Assembly: GCF_030812775.1 (NCBI RefSeq)
Contig: NZ_JAUSTI010000013.1
Coordinates: 1 to 64,000, forward strand
Length of the DNA: 64,000 bases
Reading direction: 5' to 3'
Source of the DNA: Paenibacillus tundrae
GTDB lineage: Bacteria; Bacillota; Bacilli; Paenibacillales; Paenibacillaceae
Program-made: the position numbers and the translations under genes
Notes under the pieces: generated by a model
What the model was told of the DNA's origin: nothing
The model's database searches: none
What the model saw: the letters and a program-made list of their open reading frames with translations, nothing else
Shown: in pieces, positions 18,176-28,071 of the stretch
How the letters are laid out: the number at the start of each line of letters is the position of its first letter
Position numbering within the stretch: the stretch's first letter is position 1

Positions 18176-18234
18176 AAATCAGTAATGAGGCCTCCGTCAA
18201 TACATGATGGTGGAGAACAGCAAGGAGAAGCGCC

Positions 18235-18585
18235 GTGTACAAAAGACTGCGTTTACGAAACCGGGCGGACTTTAGCCGCGTATACCGGTATGGGAAATCG
18301 TTTGCCAATCATCAGTTTGTGGTGTATGGCTGCCGCCGTAAAGATACTGAGCAATTCCGAGTAGGTGTATCATGCAGCAAGAAAATCGGAAACGCTGTCG
18401 TACGCAACCGGATGAGACGCATGATTAAGGAAATTATACGGCATCATGAAAAAGAGATTGTTACGCAAATGGATCTGATCTTTATTGTCAGAAAAGGTGC
18501 GCTCGACATGACCTATCAGGAGATGGAGAAAAGCTTGATGCATGTGATGCGGAAGGCGGCTCTTTTGAAGCCTAATAAAAGGTAA
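18235..18585 (+). CDS. rnpA: Ribonuclease P protein component
   Basis: The 116-residue basic protein is the partner of the RNase P RNA and promotes tRNA 5' maturation. The signature FRVGVSCSKKIGNAVVRNRMRRMIKE contains the conserved RNR motif. The start is GTG with AAGGAG 7 nt upstream. It precedes yidC in the conserved order. Confidence 0.96.
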   Translation: MYKRLRLRNRADFSRVYRYGKSFANHQFVVYGCRRKDTEQFRVGVSCSKKIGNAVVRNRMRRMIKEIIRHHEKEIVTQMDLIFIVRKGALDMTYQEMEKSLMHVMRKAALLKPNKR

Positions 18586-18659
18586 GCCTTGGTTTATTTG
18601 TCCTCCTAATTATGGTATGATTTACGGTGGAATGGAATGGTTAAGAGAGGGGTTATGAA

Positions 18660-19538
18660 GTGTCGCGATTGAAGACATCAAAGGGGAAGTGGATTCTCCT
18701 CATTGCAGTCATTGCAATGGTCGCTGTATTAGCTGGATGTACTCCGCAAGGAGCCGGGGTTACTACAGAAGATCTGAAGAACAGTGATTCATTCTGGCAA
18801 AGTAATGTAGTTTACTGGTTCTCTTATGCACTCGATACGTTCGCAACATGGTTCAAAGGCGAATATGGACTAGCTGTCCTGGTTATGGTGCTTATTGTGC
18901 GGACATTGATTTTACCATTGACGATGAAGCAAGTTCGCAGCTCCAAAGCAATGCAGGCTATTCAGCCGCAACTTAAGGAGATTCAAGCCAAGTATAAAGA
19001 TACACCTGAGAAAGTTCAGCAAGAAACGATGAAGTTGTTCCAGGAGAACAAAGTTAATCCGATGGCCGGGTGTCTGCCTCTTATCATTCAGATGCCGATT
19101 TACATCGCACTTTATAACTCCATTTACGGAAACTCCAGTCTAAGAACTCACGATTTCTTGTGGCTTCAACTCGGAGAACCGGATCACCTGTTTATTTTGC
19201 CAGTGCTCGCTGCCATCACTACATTCATTCAAACTTGGATGATGATGCGTATGAACCCAGCACAGCAGATCGGTCCAATGCAGTTCATGCTATGGGTGTA
19301 CCCGATTCTGATCTTCGTTATGTCGTATCAGTTCCCGTCCGCCTTGCCGCTCTACTGGTTCTACAGTAATATCTACACGATCGTACAAAACTATTTCCTT
19401 TACCGGAATAATGATAAAGTCGTGGCTGAGGTCAACGTGAAGCAGAACAGCTCTTCCAAAAAAGGAGCTAAACGCAAAAACGGTGGCAAAGCGACCGTCT
19501 CTGGAAAAGGGTCGAAAGGGGCCAAAAAATCGAAATGA
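18660..19538 (+). CDS. yidC: Membrane protein insertase YidC (SpoIIIJ type)
   Basis: It inserts membrane proteins with or without Sec. The 292-residue protein has a lipoprotein signal (ILLIAVIAMVAVLAGC) with a cysteine for lipidation, then about five membrane spans. The hydrophilic-groove arginine is in VMVLIVRTLILPLTMKQ. It ends in a Lys-rich tail. The start is GTG. It overlaps jag by four bases (ATGA), indicating translational coupling. In Bacillus the origin-proximal paralogue SpoIIIJ is also needed for sporulation. Confidence 0.95.
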   Translation: MSRLKTSKGKWILLIAVIAMVAVLAGCTPQGAGVTTEDLKNSDSFWQSNVVYWFSYALDTFATWFKGEYGLAVLVMVLIVRTLILPLTMKQVRSSKAMQAIQPQLKEIQAKYKDTPEKVQQETMKLFQENKVNPMAGCLPLIIQMPIYIALYNSIYGNSSLRTHDFLWLQLGEPDHLFILPVLAAITTFIQTWMMMRMNPAQQIGPMQFMLWVYPILIFVMSYQFPSALPLYWFYSNIYTIVQNYFLYRNNDKVVAEVNVKQNSSSKKGAKRKNGGKATVSGKGSKGAKKSK

Positions 19539-20236
19539 CCAAAGTCATTGCGTCAGGAAAAACCATTGAAGATGCTGTAAACCAAGGATTGGCTGAGCTT
19601 GGCGTGAGCCAGGACAAGGTCGAGATACAAGTGTTAGAGCAGCCGTCAAAAGGATTCCTGGGTTTGATTGGAGTAAAGGCGGCGAAAGTAGAAGTTAAGC
19701 TTCTCCCTGTACCCGAAGTTATACCAGATCCGATCAAGCCAGCCGCGTCTCTCTCTCAGATGCATGAAGCACCTGAGGGTGTCGCAGCTAAAAATCCCTA
19801 TGAGGAAGCGGCTGCTTTCTTAAAAGAAGTGGCAGCAGGTATGGGACTGGATGTTGAGGTGCATATCAAGAAACAGCGTGATGGACATGTCTTCAATATT
19901 GCTGGAGAAGATCTCGGCATGATTATTGGCAGACGTGGGCAAACGCTAGATGCTCTTCAATATTTAACAAACATTGTAGCCAATCGTTATTCAGAGAGTT
20001 TCGTTCGCATTGTGCTTGATGCAGAGAACTTCCGTCAACGTAGACGGAAGACGCTGGAGGATCTGGCTGAGCGATTAGCTGGACAAGCCATTCGTTCTGG
20101 TAAGGAAGTTGTTCTAGAGCCAATGCCACCACTCGAGCGCAAAGTAATTCATGCGAAACTGCAAAATAACCCGCAGATTAAGACATATAGTAAGGGCGAG
20201 GAGCCCAATCGGCGTGTGGTCATTATGACGAAATAA
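19535..20236 (+). CDS. jag: RNA-binding protein Jag (KhpB)
   Basis: The 233-residue protein has an N-terminal Jag domain (KVIASGKTIEDAVNQGLAELG), a KH domain with the GxxG loop in MIIGRRGQTLDALQYL, and a C-terminal R3H domain (about 165-233). KH/R3H proteins of this group bind RNA with KhpA and influence cell division and envelope synthesis. Translational overlap with yidC is conserved in Firmicutes. Confidence 0.94.
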   Translation: MTKVIASGKTIEDAVNQGLAELGVSQDKVEIQVLEQPSKGFLGLIGVKAAKVEVKLLPVPEVIPDPIKPAASLSQMHEAPEGVAAKNPYEEAAAFLKEVAAGMGLDVEVHIKKQRDGHVFNIAGEDLGMIIGRRGQTLDALQYLTNIVANRYSESFVRIVLDAENFRQRRRKTLEDLAERLAGQAIRSGKEVVLEPMPPLERKVIHAKLQNNPQIKTYSKGEEPNRRVVIMTK

Positions 20237-20251
20237 CACGAAATTGAAGAC

Positions 20252-20291
20252 GCAATGGCTGCCTGCCCCGTGCAGAAGTCATTGCTTTTTT
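20252..20291 (+). terminator. jag terminator
   Basis: A 9-bp stem (20252-20260 / 20277-20285, one G-U) is followed by six T residues, just after the jag stop. Confidence 0.65.
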
Positions 20292-20405
20292 CGTACAAAA
20301 GCCTTTTATATTTAACCACCTATGAGGTAAGCGTAAGTTTTATTAGAAATGATATGGCGTCCAATCCTGGGCGGCAATTTGAAAATAGAGCAAGGAGAGA
20401 TAACC

Positions 20406-21782
20406 ATGATCAGTGATACGATCACAGCAATATCAACGGCTGTCGGAGAAGCGGGAATTGCCGTGATCCGGATCAGCGGCCCGGATGCAGTATCAGAGAC
20501 AGAGAAAATTTTTCGTAGTAAAACACCATTAACACAAGCAGAATCGCACACAGTTCACTATGGCCATATTATTGAACCAGGTACGGGAGAAAAGGTTGAA
20601 GAGGTACTGGTTACTGTAATGCGAGCACCAAGATCATTTACAACAGAAGATGTAGTAGAGATCAGTGCTCATGGTGGGGTTGTATCTGTTAAACGTGTAA
20701 TGGATCTGCTGCTTCAGCTTGATATTCGTCTGGCCGAGCCGGGTGAATTCACGAAGCGTGCGTTTCTTAATGGGCGAATCGATCTGTCACAGGCAGAAGG
20801 GGTTATGGATCTCATCCGTTCCAAATCAGACCGTGCCTTCTCTGTTGCTCTGAAGCAGGTGGAGGGTAAGCTATCCAGTAAGCTTCGCGATCTACGACAT
20901 ACACTGGTTGAAACACTGGCGCATATCGAAGTGAATATTGATTATCCGGAGCATGATGTGGAATCACTCACGGCTGATTTTATTAAGGAAAAATCCAGTC
21001 TAGTCATGACTGAAATTGATAAATTGCTAGTCACTGCTGAACAGGGCAAAATACTACGTGAAGGGATTACAACGGCCATTGTTGGACGACCTAATGTAGG
21101 GAAATCCTCATTGCTCAATGCACTTGCTCAAGATAATCGAGCAATCGTCACAGATATTCCGGGTACAACGCGAGATGTGATTGAAGAGTTTGTTACGATT
21201 AATAATATCCCACTCAAGCTACTCGACACAGCCGGCATCCGTGAGACGATGGACGTCGTTGAGAAAATTGGTGTCGAACGTTCCCGCTCTGCAGTTAATG
21301 ATGCTGATCTTCTATTGATGGTCATTAATGCGGCTGAGCCTCTGCATGTGGATGAGATTGAATTGTTGGAACAAATCCGCGGTAGACAATCCATTATCAT
21401 TATGAATAAAATGGACTTAACTCCGCAGGCAGATCGTGATGTGTTGCTTCGGTATATTCCAGAAGATCGCATTGTTCCAATGTCGGTAAAAGATGATCTC
21501 GGTGTAGATCGCTTGGAAGAAGCAATCTCAACATTGTTCTTCAGCGGCAAACTGGAGTCGGCGGATCTCACATATGTTAGTAATGTGCGTCATATTGCGT
21601 TGCTCAAAAAGGCCAAACAGTCTCTTGTAGACGCTTATGAGGCAGCAGAACAGTTCATTCCTATTGATATGATTCAGATTGATGTGCGACTCGCTTGGGA
21701 GCATCTAGGTGAAATTGTAGGAGATACAGCACATGATGCATTGATTGATCAGATTTTCTCCCAGTTCTGTCTAGGAAAGTAA
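20406..21782 (+). CDS. mnmE: tRNA modification GTPase MnmE
   Basis: With MnmG it makes the (carboxymethyl)aminomethyl group at U34 of tRNAs. From the ATG at 20406 it is 458 residues, the standard length; AAGGAGAG lies upstream, and the longer frame from 20349 is unlikely. There is an N-terminal folate-binding domain, a G domain with GRPNVGKSS (227-235), DIPGTTRD, DTAGIRE and NKMD, and the C-terminal FCLGK that ends with the essential cysteine. Confidence 0.97.
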   Translation: MISDTITAISTAVGEAGIAVIRISGPDAVSETEKIFRSKTPLTQAESHTVHYGHIIEPGTGEKVEEVLVTVMRAPRSFTTEDVVEISAHGGVVSVKRVMDLLLQLDIRLAEPGEFTKRAFLNGRIDLSQAEGVMDLIRSKSDRAFSVALKQVEGKLSSKLRDLRHTLVETLAHIEVNIDYPEHDVESLTADFIKEKSSLVMTEIDKLLVTAEQGKILREGITTAIVGRPNVGKSSLLNALAQDNRAIVTDIPGTTRDVIEEFVTINNIPLKLLDTAGIRETMDVVEKIGVERSRSAVNDADLLLMVINAAEPLHVDEIELLEQIRGRQSIIIMNKMDLTPQADRDVLLRYIPEDRIVPMSVKDDLGVDRLEEAISTLFFSGKLESADLTYVSNVRHIALLKKAKQSLVDAYEAAEQFIPIDMIQIDVRLAWEHLGEIVGDTAHDALIDQIFSQFCLGK

Positions 21783-22004
21783 AATTTGCAGGCTTACACG
21801 TGTATCAAAAAGGTGTATGATAGGTGAGTTCAATCCCTATTATAGGTGATGTATTTTAGATTTACATGAACAATGACTCATTGTTTTGATATAGATGTTA
21901 CGGATTTTTCAAAATTCAATTTACGATTAGGCGTCAGACGCTTAGTTGTTAGAACCGATCGTACATCAGTATAAGTGTGCGACGGTATAAGGGGGTAAAC
22001 AAGA

Positions 22005-23894
22005 ATGGCTTTTGATGGCGGTAGTTATGATGTTATCGTCGTTGGCGCAGGACATGCAGGTGTAGAATCTGCACTAGCGGCAGCACGTATGGGTTCCAAA
22101 ACACTGATGATCACGATCAATCTGGATATGGTGGCCTTCATGCCTTGTAACCCATCGATTGGTGGACCAGCAAAAGGGCATGTTGTGCGTGAGATTGATG
22201 CGCTCGGTGGCGAGATGGGGCGGAACATCGACAAAACATTTATTCAGATGCGGATGCTAAACACAGGTAAAGGGCCGGCAGTGCACGCACTGCGTGCTCA
22301 AGCGGATAAGTTCTCTTACCAGCACAAAATGAAAGAAACGATGGAGAATGAACGTAATCTGACCATGCGCCAAGGTATGGTAGATCGTCTTATCGTTGAG
22401 GATGATAAGTGTGTAGGCGTAGTAACACAGACTGGCACTGAGTATCGTGCTAAGGCGGTCGTCCTGACTACAGGAACCTATCTGCGCGGTAAAGTGATTA
22501 TGGGTGAGTTAATGTATGAAAGTGGACCAAACAATCAACAGCCTTCACTCAAATTGTCTGAGCACTTGCGTGAGCTGGGCTTCGATCTGGTTCGTTTCAA
22601 AACGGGTACACCACCTCGTGTGCACAAAGATACAATTGATTTTAGCAAAACTGAAATCCAACCAGGCGATGACGAGCCGAAATTCTTTTCGTACGAAACA
22701 GAATCTTCTGACAATGAGCAATTGCCTTGTTGGCTGACCTATACATCTGTTGAAACGCATCAGATTATTAACGATAATCTCCACCGTGCGCCAATGTTCT
22801 CGGGTATCATTGAAGGTACGGGTCCGCGTTATTGCCCATCGATTGAGGATAAGATTGTTCGTTTTAGCGATAAACCGAAACATCAGATTTTCCTTGAACC
22901 AGAAGGTAAAAACACATCGGAATACTATGTACAAGGTCTATCCACAAGTCTGCCAGAGGACGTTCAGCTGGCTGTTCTACGTTCCATCCCAGGTATGGAA
23001 AAAGTAGAAATGATGCGTAACGGCTATGCGATTGAATACGATGCAATGGTACCTACACAGCTCTGGCCTTCGCTCGAAACAAAACGTTTACCAGGTCTGT
23101 TCACTGCAGGACAGATTAACGGTACATCTGGCTACGAAGAAGCAGCAGGACAAGGTGTAATGGCAGGTATTAATGCGGCGCGTAAAGTGCAGGGTAAAGA
23201 GCCGGTTGTACTTGATCGTTCCCAAGGGTACATTGGAGTTCTGATTGACGATCTCGTAACAAAAGGAACCAATGAGCCATATCGTTTGCTGACATCACGT
23301 GCGGAATACCGCTTGTTACTTCGTCATGATAACGCAGATCTTCGTTTGACTGAAATCGGTCATGATATTGGATTGATTACAGAAGAACGTTACGCAAAAT
23401 TCCTCGACAAAAAAGCTAAAGTAGATGCTGAAGTCGAGCGTTTGAAAGTAGCAAAAGTACGCCCTGTGGAAGTCAATGCGAAACTTGAAGAAGCGGGTTC
23501 AACACCAATTCAGGATGGAAGCACATTGCTGACCTTGATGCGTCGTCCTGAACTGGGGTATGACTGGATTGAGCAGATCTCACCACCTGAAGTTGAGCTA
23601 ACTGCTGATATGAAGGAACAAGTCGAAATTCAAATCAAATATGCGGGTTATATTGAGAAACAATTGATCCACGTGGAACGTTTGCAAAAGATGGAGAAGA
23701 AGAAAATTCCGGATACAATTGAATATAATGAAGTTCACGGACTTGCGATGGAAGCGAAGCAGAAGCTCTCTACCATTCGTCCAATCTCGATTGGGCAAGC
23801 TTCCCGTATTGCTGGCGTTACACCAGCGGACATCTCCATATTGCTGGTCTACTTGGAACATTATAACCGTGTAACCGCAGCAAGGGGACAATAA
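22005..23894 (+). CDS. mnmG: tRNA uridine 5-carboxymethylaminomethyl modification enzyme MnmG (GidA)
   Basis: The 629-residue FAD enzyme is the partner of MnmE. The Rossmann motif VVGAGHAGVESALAAARMG lies near residue 12. The conserved MPCNPSIGGPAKGH (cysteine-containing) and GYEEAAGQG segments follow. The start is ATG with GGGGGT upstream. It overlaps the rsmG start by one base. The 222-bp gap from mnmE may hold a promoter, but I could not fix one. Confidence 0.97.
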   Translation: MAFDGGSYDVIVVGAGHAGVESALAAARMGSKTLMITINLDMVAFMPCNPSIGGPAKGHVVREIDALGGEMGRNIDKTFIQMRMLNTGKGPAVHALRAQADKFSYQHKMKETMENERNLTMRQGMVDRLIVEDDKCVGVVTQTGTEYRAKAVVLTTGTYLRGKVIMGELMYESGPNNQQPSLKLSEHLRELGFDLVRFKTGTPPRVHKDTIDFSKTEIQPGDDEPKFFSYETESSDNEQLPCWLTYTSVETHQIINDNLHRAPMFSGIIEGTGPRYCPSIEDKIVRFSDKPKHQIFLEPEGKNTSEYYVQGLSTSLPEDVQLAVLRSIPGMEKVEMMRNGYAIEYDAMVPTQLWPSLETKRLPGLFTAGQINGTSGYEEAAGQGVMAGINAARKVQGKEPVVLDRSQGYIGVLIDDLVTKGTNEPYRLLTSRAEYRLLLRHDNADLRLTEIGHDIGLITEERYAKFLDKKAKVDAEVERLKVAKVRPVEVNAKLEEAGSTPIQDGSTLLTLMRRPELGYDWIEQISPPEVELTADMKEQVEIQIKYAGYIEKQLIHVERLQKMEKKKIPDTIEYNEVHGLAMEAKQKLSTIRPISIGQASRIAGVTPADISILLVYLEHYNRVTAARGQ

Positions 23895-24616
23895 TGGACG
23901 CTATCCAACAGCAGCTACAGTTGCGCTTGAAGGAACATGGATTAGAGCTAAATGAACTTCAGCTGGAACAGTTTGAATTATACTTTCAGGATCTTGTAGC
24001 CTGGAATGAAAAGATGAATTTGACAGGTATCACAGAACGGGAACAGGTATATACGAAACATTTCTATGATTCGGTATCGCTTGCTTTTTACACGGATATT
24101 TCGAAGGTTGGGAAGCTGGCCGATATCGGATCAGGAGCAGGTTTCCCGGGATTGCCTCTTAAGATTTGTTTTCCACACTTGAAATTAACTATCGTTGATT
24201 CTTTAAATAAACGTATCGGTTTCTTGCAGCATGTGGTGGATCGCCTTGGTCTGACAGACGTTGAACTAATCCATGGACGAGCTGAAGAGCTTGGACGCAA
24301 AGAAGGGTATCGGGATAGTTATGATCTCGTTACGGCACGAGCCGTTGCCAAGCTAGTTGTATTGAATGAATTCTGCCTGCCATTTGTACGCAAAGGTGGA
24401 TTGTTCGCTGCTATGAAGGGTGGCGACCCGCGCGACGAGATGAAGGAAGCGGAATTCAGCTTCAACCAGTTGAAGGGACGAGTAAAAGCAGTTCATCCAT
24501 TCCAGCTGCCGGTAGAGGAATCTGAACGTCATATTATTCTTGTTCAGAAGTTTGATAAAACGCCTCATAAGTATCCGCGTAAACCAGGTACACCACTGAA
24601 AACACCTTTGGTGTAA
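23894..24616 (+). CDS. rsmG: 16S rRNA (guanine527-N7)-methyltransferase RsmG (GidB)
   Basis: This SAM-dependent methyltransferase modifies G527 in the 16S 530 loop. ADIGSGAGFPGLPLKI (about residues 74-90) is the SAM-binding motif I, and VTARAVAKL is a conserved family motif. The length of 240 is normal. The start is coupled to mnmG through TAATG. Confidence 0.96.
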   Translation: MDAIQQQLQLRLKEHGLELNELQLEQFELYFQDLVAWNEKMNLTGITEREQVYTKHFYDSVSLAFYTDISKVGKLADIGSGAGFPGLPLKICFPHLKLTIVDSLNKRIGFLQHVVDRLGLTDVELIHGRAEELGRKEGYRDSYDLVTARAVAKLVVLNEFCLPFVRKGGLFAAMKGGDPRDEMKEAEFSFNQLKGRVKAVHPFQLPVEESERHIILVQKFDKTPHKYPRKPGTPLKTPLV

Positions 24617-24646
24617 TTACAGGTAGCCCAAGCAGATTAAGTACAG

Positions 24647-24698
24647 TAGTGCATCTTTGTTAATGCAGCGCATTAGCAGGGTGCACTATTTTTTTTTT
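24647..24698 (+). terminator. rsmG terminator
   Basis: An outer stem TAGTGCA/TGCACTA (24647-24653 / 24682-24688) and an inner TAATGC/GCATTA stem are followed by ten T residues. Confidence 0.8.
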
Positions 24699-24940
24699 GA
24701 ATGTGAATACAGTTCAGAAATAGATTATAGCGAAAACGAATACTGTTTGATGATTACAGTGTGAGGAGATTACATTATTCATCTGAGAGTGAGTTGTTTT
24801 TTAGGTTTAAGCTCATTCGTGGAGTGGCGGACTGGATTGGAATATAAAATCGAAGATGTGATTCTTTTGTCAATTGAAGAGTGATATTTAATGGATATAG
24901 ATCGTAGTCGTGTGAACAAGAAACTATAGTATGGTGATGT

Positions 24941-24956
24941 TGTTTCACGTGAAACA
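24941..24956. other. parS: parS site (rsmG-noc gap)
   Basis: TGTTTCACGTGAAACA is a perfect 16-bp palindrome matching the parS consensus bound by ParB/Spo0J. It lies in the 716-bp gap 24617-25332, in which I see no gene. The short minus-strand ORFs there lack ribosome sites and known features. Confidence 0.93.
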
Positions 24957-25332
24957 TTCTTCTTTTCTATAATACATAAGTGAAACGACTTACCATAATA
25001 TCAAAAGAAATGCCCTCAGAAAAGTAATTACCTCTTCCGTTTCGTTCAATTTCAATGAATAAAAAGCAGGAAAATTAAGAGCGTTTAAAGAATAGGTAAA
25101 CATAGGATTATGATAGAAAAGATGATAGAATAGAAGTATCCGATCCTGTGGTTCAGAGATCATAGATTGATATAGATGAATAGACATTTCATACAGTAAG
25201 TCATTGAATTAGGAAGTGTTAGTACAGGCAAAACTTATTCGAAAAACGACGGTATATATGGAGTCGCATATTGAATAAGAAGCACCTGCATTACAGCAGG
25301 AGCTATTACGAAACTAGGTGGTAATATACGGA

Positions 25333-26151
25333 ATGAAAGAACAATTTTCGAAGTTGTTTGGTTTGGCGGATCGCAATAACGGAGACGAGATAAAACAAAT
25401 TCCGGTCAATGAAATTGTGAGCAGCCCGTATCAACCCCGTACGATCTTTGATGATGAAAAAATTGACGAGTTGTTGCAGACGATCAAGACACATGGGGTT
25501 ATCCAACCTATTGTCGTCCGCGTACGAAATGGATCATATGAGATTATTGCCGGTGAACGTCGCTGGCGTGCAGTTCGAAAGCTTGGTCTGGACCATATTC
25601 CAGCCATTGTACGTGAATTCAACGACTCACAGGCTGCATCCATTGCATTGATTGAGAACTTGCAGCGTGAAGGACTAACATCGATCGAAGAAGCGGTGGC
25701 CTATCAGAAACTAATTGATTTGCATCAGTTGACACAAGAGAGTTTAGCACAGCGTTTGGGTAAGAGTCAGTCGACGATTGCCAATAAGATTCGTTTGTTA
25801 CAGCTTCCAGAAGGTATTAAAGCAGCTCTAATGGAACGGAAAATCTCCGAACGACATGCAAGAGCGTTACTTTCACTAGATACAGAAGAATTGCAGATGA
25901 AGCTGCTTGCTGAAATTATTGAAAAAGAACTCAATGTGAAGCAAACAGAAGCACGTGTTGCCTTCTATAAGGAAGCTTCTAAAATTAAAAAATCGAAACG
26001 CATTTCATTCACCAAGGACGTTAGACTTGCACTGAATACAATTCGCCAATCGATTGATATGGTTTCCGGATCTGGTCTGGATATCAAAACGAAAGAAGAA
26101 GACCATGAGGATCATTATGAAATCGTTATCCATATTCCGAAACGCAAATAA
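25333..26151 (+). CDS. noc: Nucleoid occlusion protein Noc
   Basis: Noc is the ParB paralogue that blocks division over the nucleoid by binding its own DNA sites and the membrane. The N-terminus MKEQFSKLFGL fits the amphipathic membrane-targeting helix. The ParB/CTPase motif IIAGERRWRA and a helix-turn-helix (TQESLAQRLGKSQSTIANKIRLL) follow. The ATG at 25333 is preferred over an in-frame GTG at 25318 that lies in the AGGTGG ribosome site. Position between rsmG and soj distinguishes it from Spo0J. Confidence 0.93.
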   Translation: MKEQFSKLFGLADRNNGDEIKQIPVNEIVSSPYQPRTIFDDEKIDELLQTIKTHGVIQPIVVRVRNGSYEIIAGERRWRAVRKLGLDHIPAIVREFNDSQAASIALIENLQREGLTSIEEAVAYQKLIDLHQLTQESLAQRLGKSQSTIANKIRLLQLPEGIKAALMERKISERHARALLSLDTEELQMKLLAEIIEKELNVKQTEARVAFYKEASKIKKSKRISFTKDVRLALNTIRQSIDMVSGSGLDIKTKEEDHEDHYEIVIHIPKRK

Positions 26152-26318
26152 TTGAAGCTTCAGGCGGCAATGAGCCGCTTTTTCTGTCTATAGCACGGAG
26201 AATGACATTGATAGAGGAAATGGTAGTTGTTGTTGTGTGGACGATAGCCACCTGCTTAGTGTTAAATGTAGCTTATAACCTACAGGAAAAGACTCCTATT
26301 TTATTTGAGGTGAAGGTA

Positions 26319-27080
26319 TTGTCTAAGATTATGGCCGTAGCAAATCAAAAGGGCGGTGTAGGGAAAACGACAACATCTGTTAACTTGGGTGCAGGATTGG
26401 CTTCACTCGGGAAAAGAGTACTACTTGTCGATATAGACCCTCAGGGGAACACAACCAGCGGAGTCGGAATCAATAAAGCAGATGTGGCTAATTGCATATA
26501 TGATGTCATCATTAATGAAGTTCATCCTCAGCAGGCTATTGTAGAAACTCAAATCGAAGGACTTCATATTATTCCTGCAACCATTCAGCTCGCTGGAGCT
26601 GAGATTGAATTGGTATCTACGATATCACGCGAAGTTCGCCTGAAAAAATCACTCGCCATGGTGAAAAACAATTATGATTACATACTGATCGATTGCCCAC
26701 CATCCCTTGGCATGTTGACGATTAACTCGTTGACCGCTTCCGATTCGGTGATCATTCCGATTCAGTGTGAGTATTATGCACTTGAAGGTTTGAGCCAACT
26801 GCTTAACACCGTTCGTTTGGTTCAGAAACATCTGAACACCTCCTTGCAGATTGAAGGTGTGTTGCTTACGATGTTTGATGCGCGTACGAATCTGGGCATT
26901 CAAGTCATTGAAGAAGTTAAGAAGTATTTTCAGCAGAAAGTGTATTCAACGATTATCCCGCGTAATGTTCGACTCAGTGAAGCACCATCTCATGGACAGT
27001 CGATTATTACGTACGATCCCCGTTCCAGGGGAGCAGAAGTGTATCTAGAGCTCGCAAAGGAAGTGATATCATATGAGTAA
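26319..27080 (+). CDS. soj: Chromosome partitioning ATPase Soj (ParA)
   Basis: This is a Walker-type ATPase that acts with Spo0J in origin segregation and controls DnaA. The deviant Walker A KGGVGKTTTS lies at the N-terminus, with DIDPQGN and DCPPSLG motifs after it. I chose the TTG at 26319 (GAGGTG 6 nt upstream), which gives 253 residues as in Bacillus. The frame could extend to 26202, but that stretch codes for an unrelated hydrophobic segment. It overlaps spo0J by 8 bp. Confidence 0.95.
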   Translation: MSKIMAVANQKGGVGKTTTSVNLGAGLASLGKRVLLVDIDPQGNTTSGVGINKADVANCIYDVIINEVHPQQAIVETQIEGLHIIPATIQLAGAEIELVSTISREVRLKKSLAMVKNNYDYILIDCPPSLGMLTINSLTASDSVIIPIQCEYYALEGLSQLLNTVRLVQKHLNTSLQIEGVLLTMFDARTNLGIQVIEEVKKYFQQKVYSTIIPRNVRLSEAPSHGQSIITYDPRSRGAEVYLELAKEVISYE

Positions 27081-27921
27081 GCGGCTCGGAAAAGGTCTGG
27101 ATGCCCTCATTCCATCGCTTTCAATTAATGATGATGACAAAGTCGTTGAGATCCCGATTAGTCAATTGCGGGCAAACCCTTATCAACCTCGTAAAGTATT
27201 TGATGAGGATGCAATTCATGAGTTGGCAGAGTCCATTCGCCAGCATGGGGTAATACAACCGATCATTGTACGTACCGTGTTGAGAGGGTATGAGATTATT
27301 GCTGGTGAACGGCGTTTCAGAGCTTCTCAATATTGCGGAAATGCCACTGTACCAGCAGTAGTTCGTAATTTCAGTGATCAGCAGGTTATGGAAATCGCAC
27401 TGATCGAGAATCTTCAGCGTGAGAACCTAAATGCTATGGAAGTTGCAGTTGCCTATCAAGGGTTGATGGATCAGTTCGCTTTGACTCAGGAAGAGCTTTC
27501 TGTAAAGGTGGGCAAATCTCGATCCCATATTGCTAATTTCTTGAGATTGTTATCTTTGCCGGATGAATTGAAGGATCATGTTTCACGTGGAACACTATCC
27601 ATGGGTCATGCTCGTGCCATTGTAGGTGTGAAGGATCTTGATATGATGAAACAACTTGCTAAACAAACCATTGAGCAACAATGGAGTGTACGTGAGTTGG
27701 AAGAAGCAGTTCAACAGTTGGATCGCGCTAAAGCAATCGAGGGCAAAGCGAAATCTAAACTGAAGAAGAAGGATCCATTCATTGATACAGTGGAGGAGTC
27801 CCTTCGGGAGCGGTTCAAAACAACTGTGAAAATCAAGCATAGCAACAAGGAAAAAGGTAAAATTGAGCTCAACTACTACAGTAAACAAGATCTAGAGCGG
27901 CTACTCGAATTGCTGCAATAG
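27073..27921 (+). CDS. spo0J: Chromosome partitioning protein ParB (Spo0J)
   Basis: The 282-residue CTPase clamp loads at parS, spreads, and recruits condensin. It has the N-terminal KRLGKGLDALIPSL Soj-stimulating segment, the CTP-binding motif IIAGERRFRA, the ENLQRENLNAMEVA motif and a helix-turn-helix (TQEELSVKVGKSRSHIANFLRLL). A parS site is embedded in the coding sequence, as in Bacillus spo0J. Confidence 0.96.
   Translation: MSKRLGKGLDALIPSLSINDDDKVVEIPISQLRANPYQPRKVFDEDAIHELAESIRQHGVIQPIIVRTVLRGYEIIAGERRFRASQYCGNATVPAVVRNFSDQQVMEIALIENLQRENLNAMEVAVAYQGLMDQFALTQEELSVKVGKSRSHIANFLRLLSLPDELKDHVSRGTLSMGHARAIVGVKDLDMMKQLAKQTIEQQWSVRELEEAVQQLDRAKAIEGKAKSKLKKKDPFIDTVEESLRERFKTTVKIKHSNKEKGKIELNYYSKQDLERLLELLQ
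27579..27594. other. parS: parS site inside spo0J
   Basis: TGTTTCACGTGGAACA; its reverse complement TGTTCCACGTGAAACA is the classic parS sequence found in Bacillus spo0J. Confidence 0.93.
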
Positions 27922-27966
27922 ATGATGTTTCACGCTCGATAACAACATGCGGGGCTTTCTCATGGG

Positions 27967-28017
27967 ATGACATATCGCCTCTGTACGATGGAGCAACGAT
28001 ATGTCATATTTATTTTA
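27967..28017 (+). terminator. soj-spo0J terminator
   Basis: An 11-bp perfect stem (ATGACATATCG / CGATATGTCAT) with a 19-nt loop is followed by a T-rich tract. Confidence 0.7.
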
Positions 28018-28071
28018 TTAGGGTGAAATGCAAGCATTACGTTTAATGAATGAGCAGAGGGTGGTTATGAG

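Noticed and set aside
20349..20405. Extended mnmE start at 20349
   Set aside because: The added residues are not conserved in the family; the ATG at 20406 has AAGGAGAG upstream and gives the standard length.
24775..25187. Two 60-65 residue minus-strand frames between rsmG and noc
   Set aside because: No ribosome sites, AT-rich composition, and the parS site lies between them or inside one.
27924..27942. Third parS-like sequence after spo0J
   Set aside because: Only the left half (TGTTTCACG) matches; the right half (CTCGATA) does not, so it is a half-site at best.
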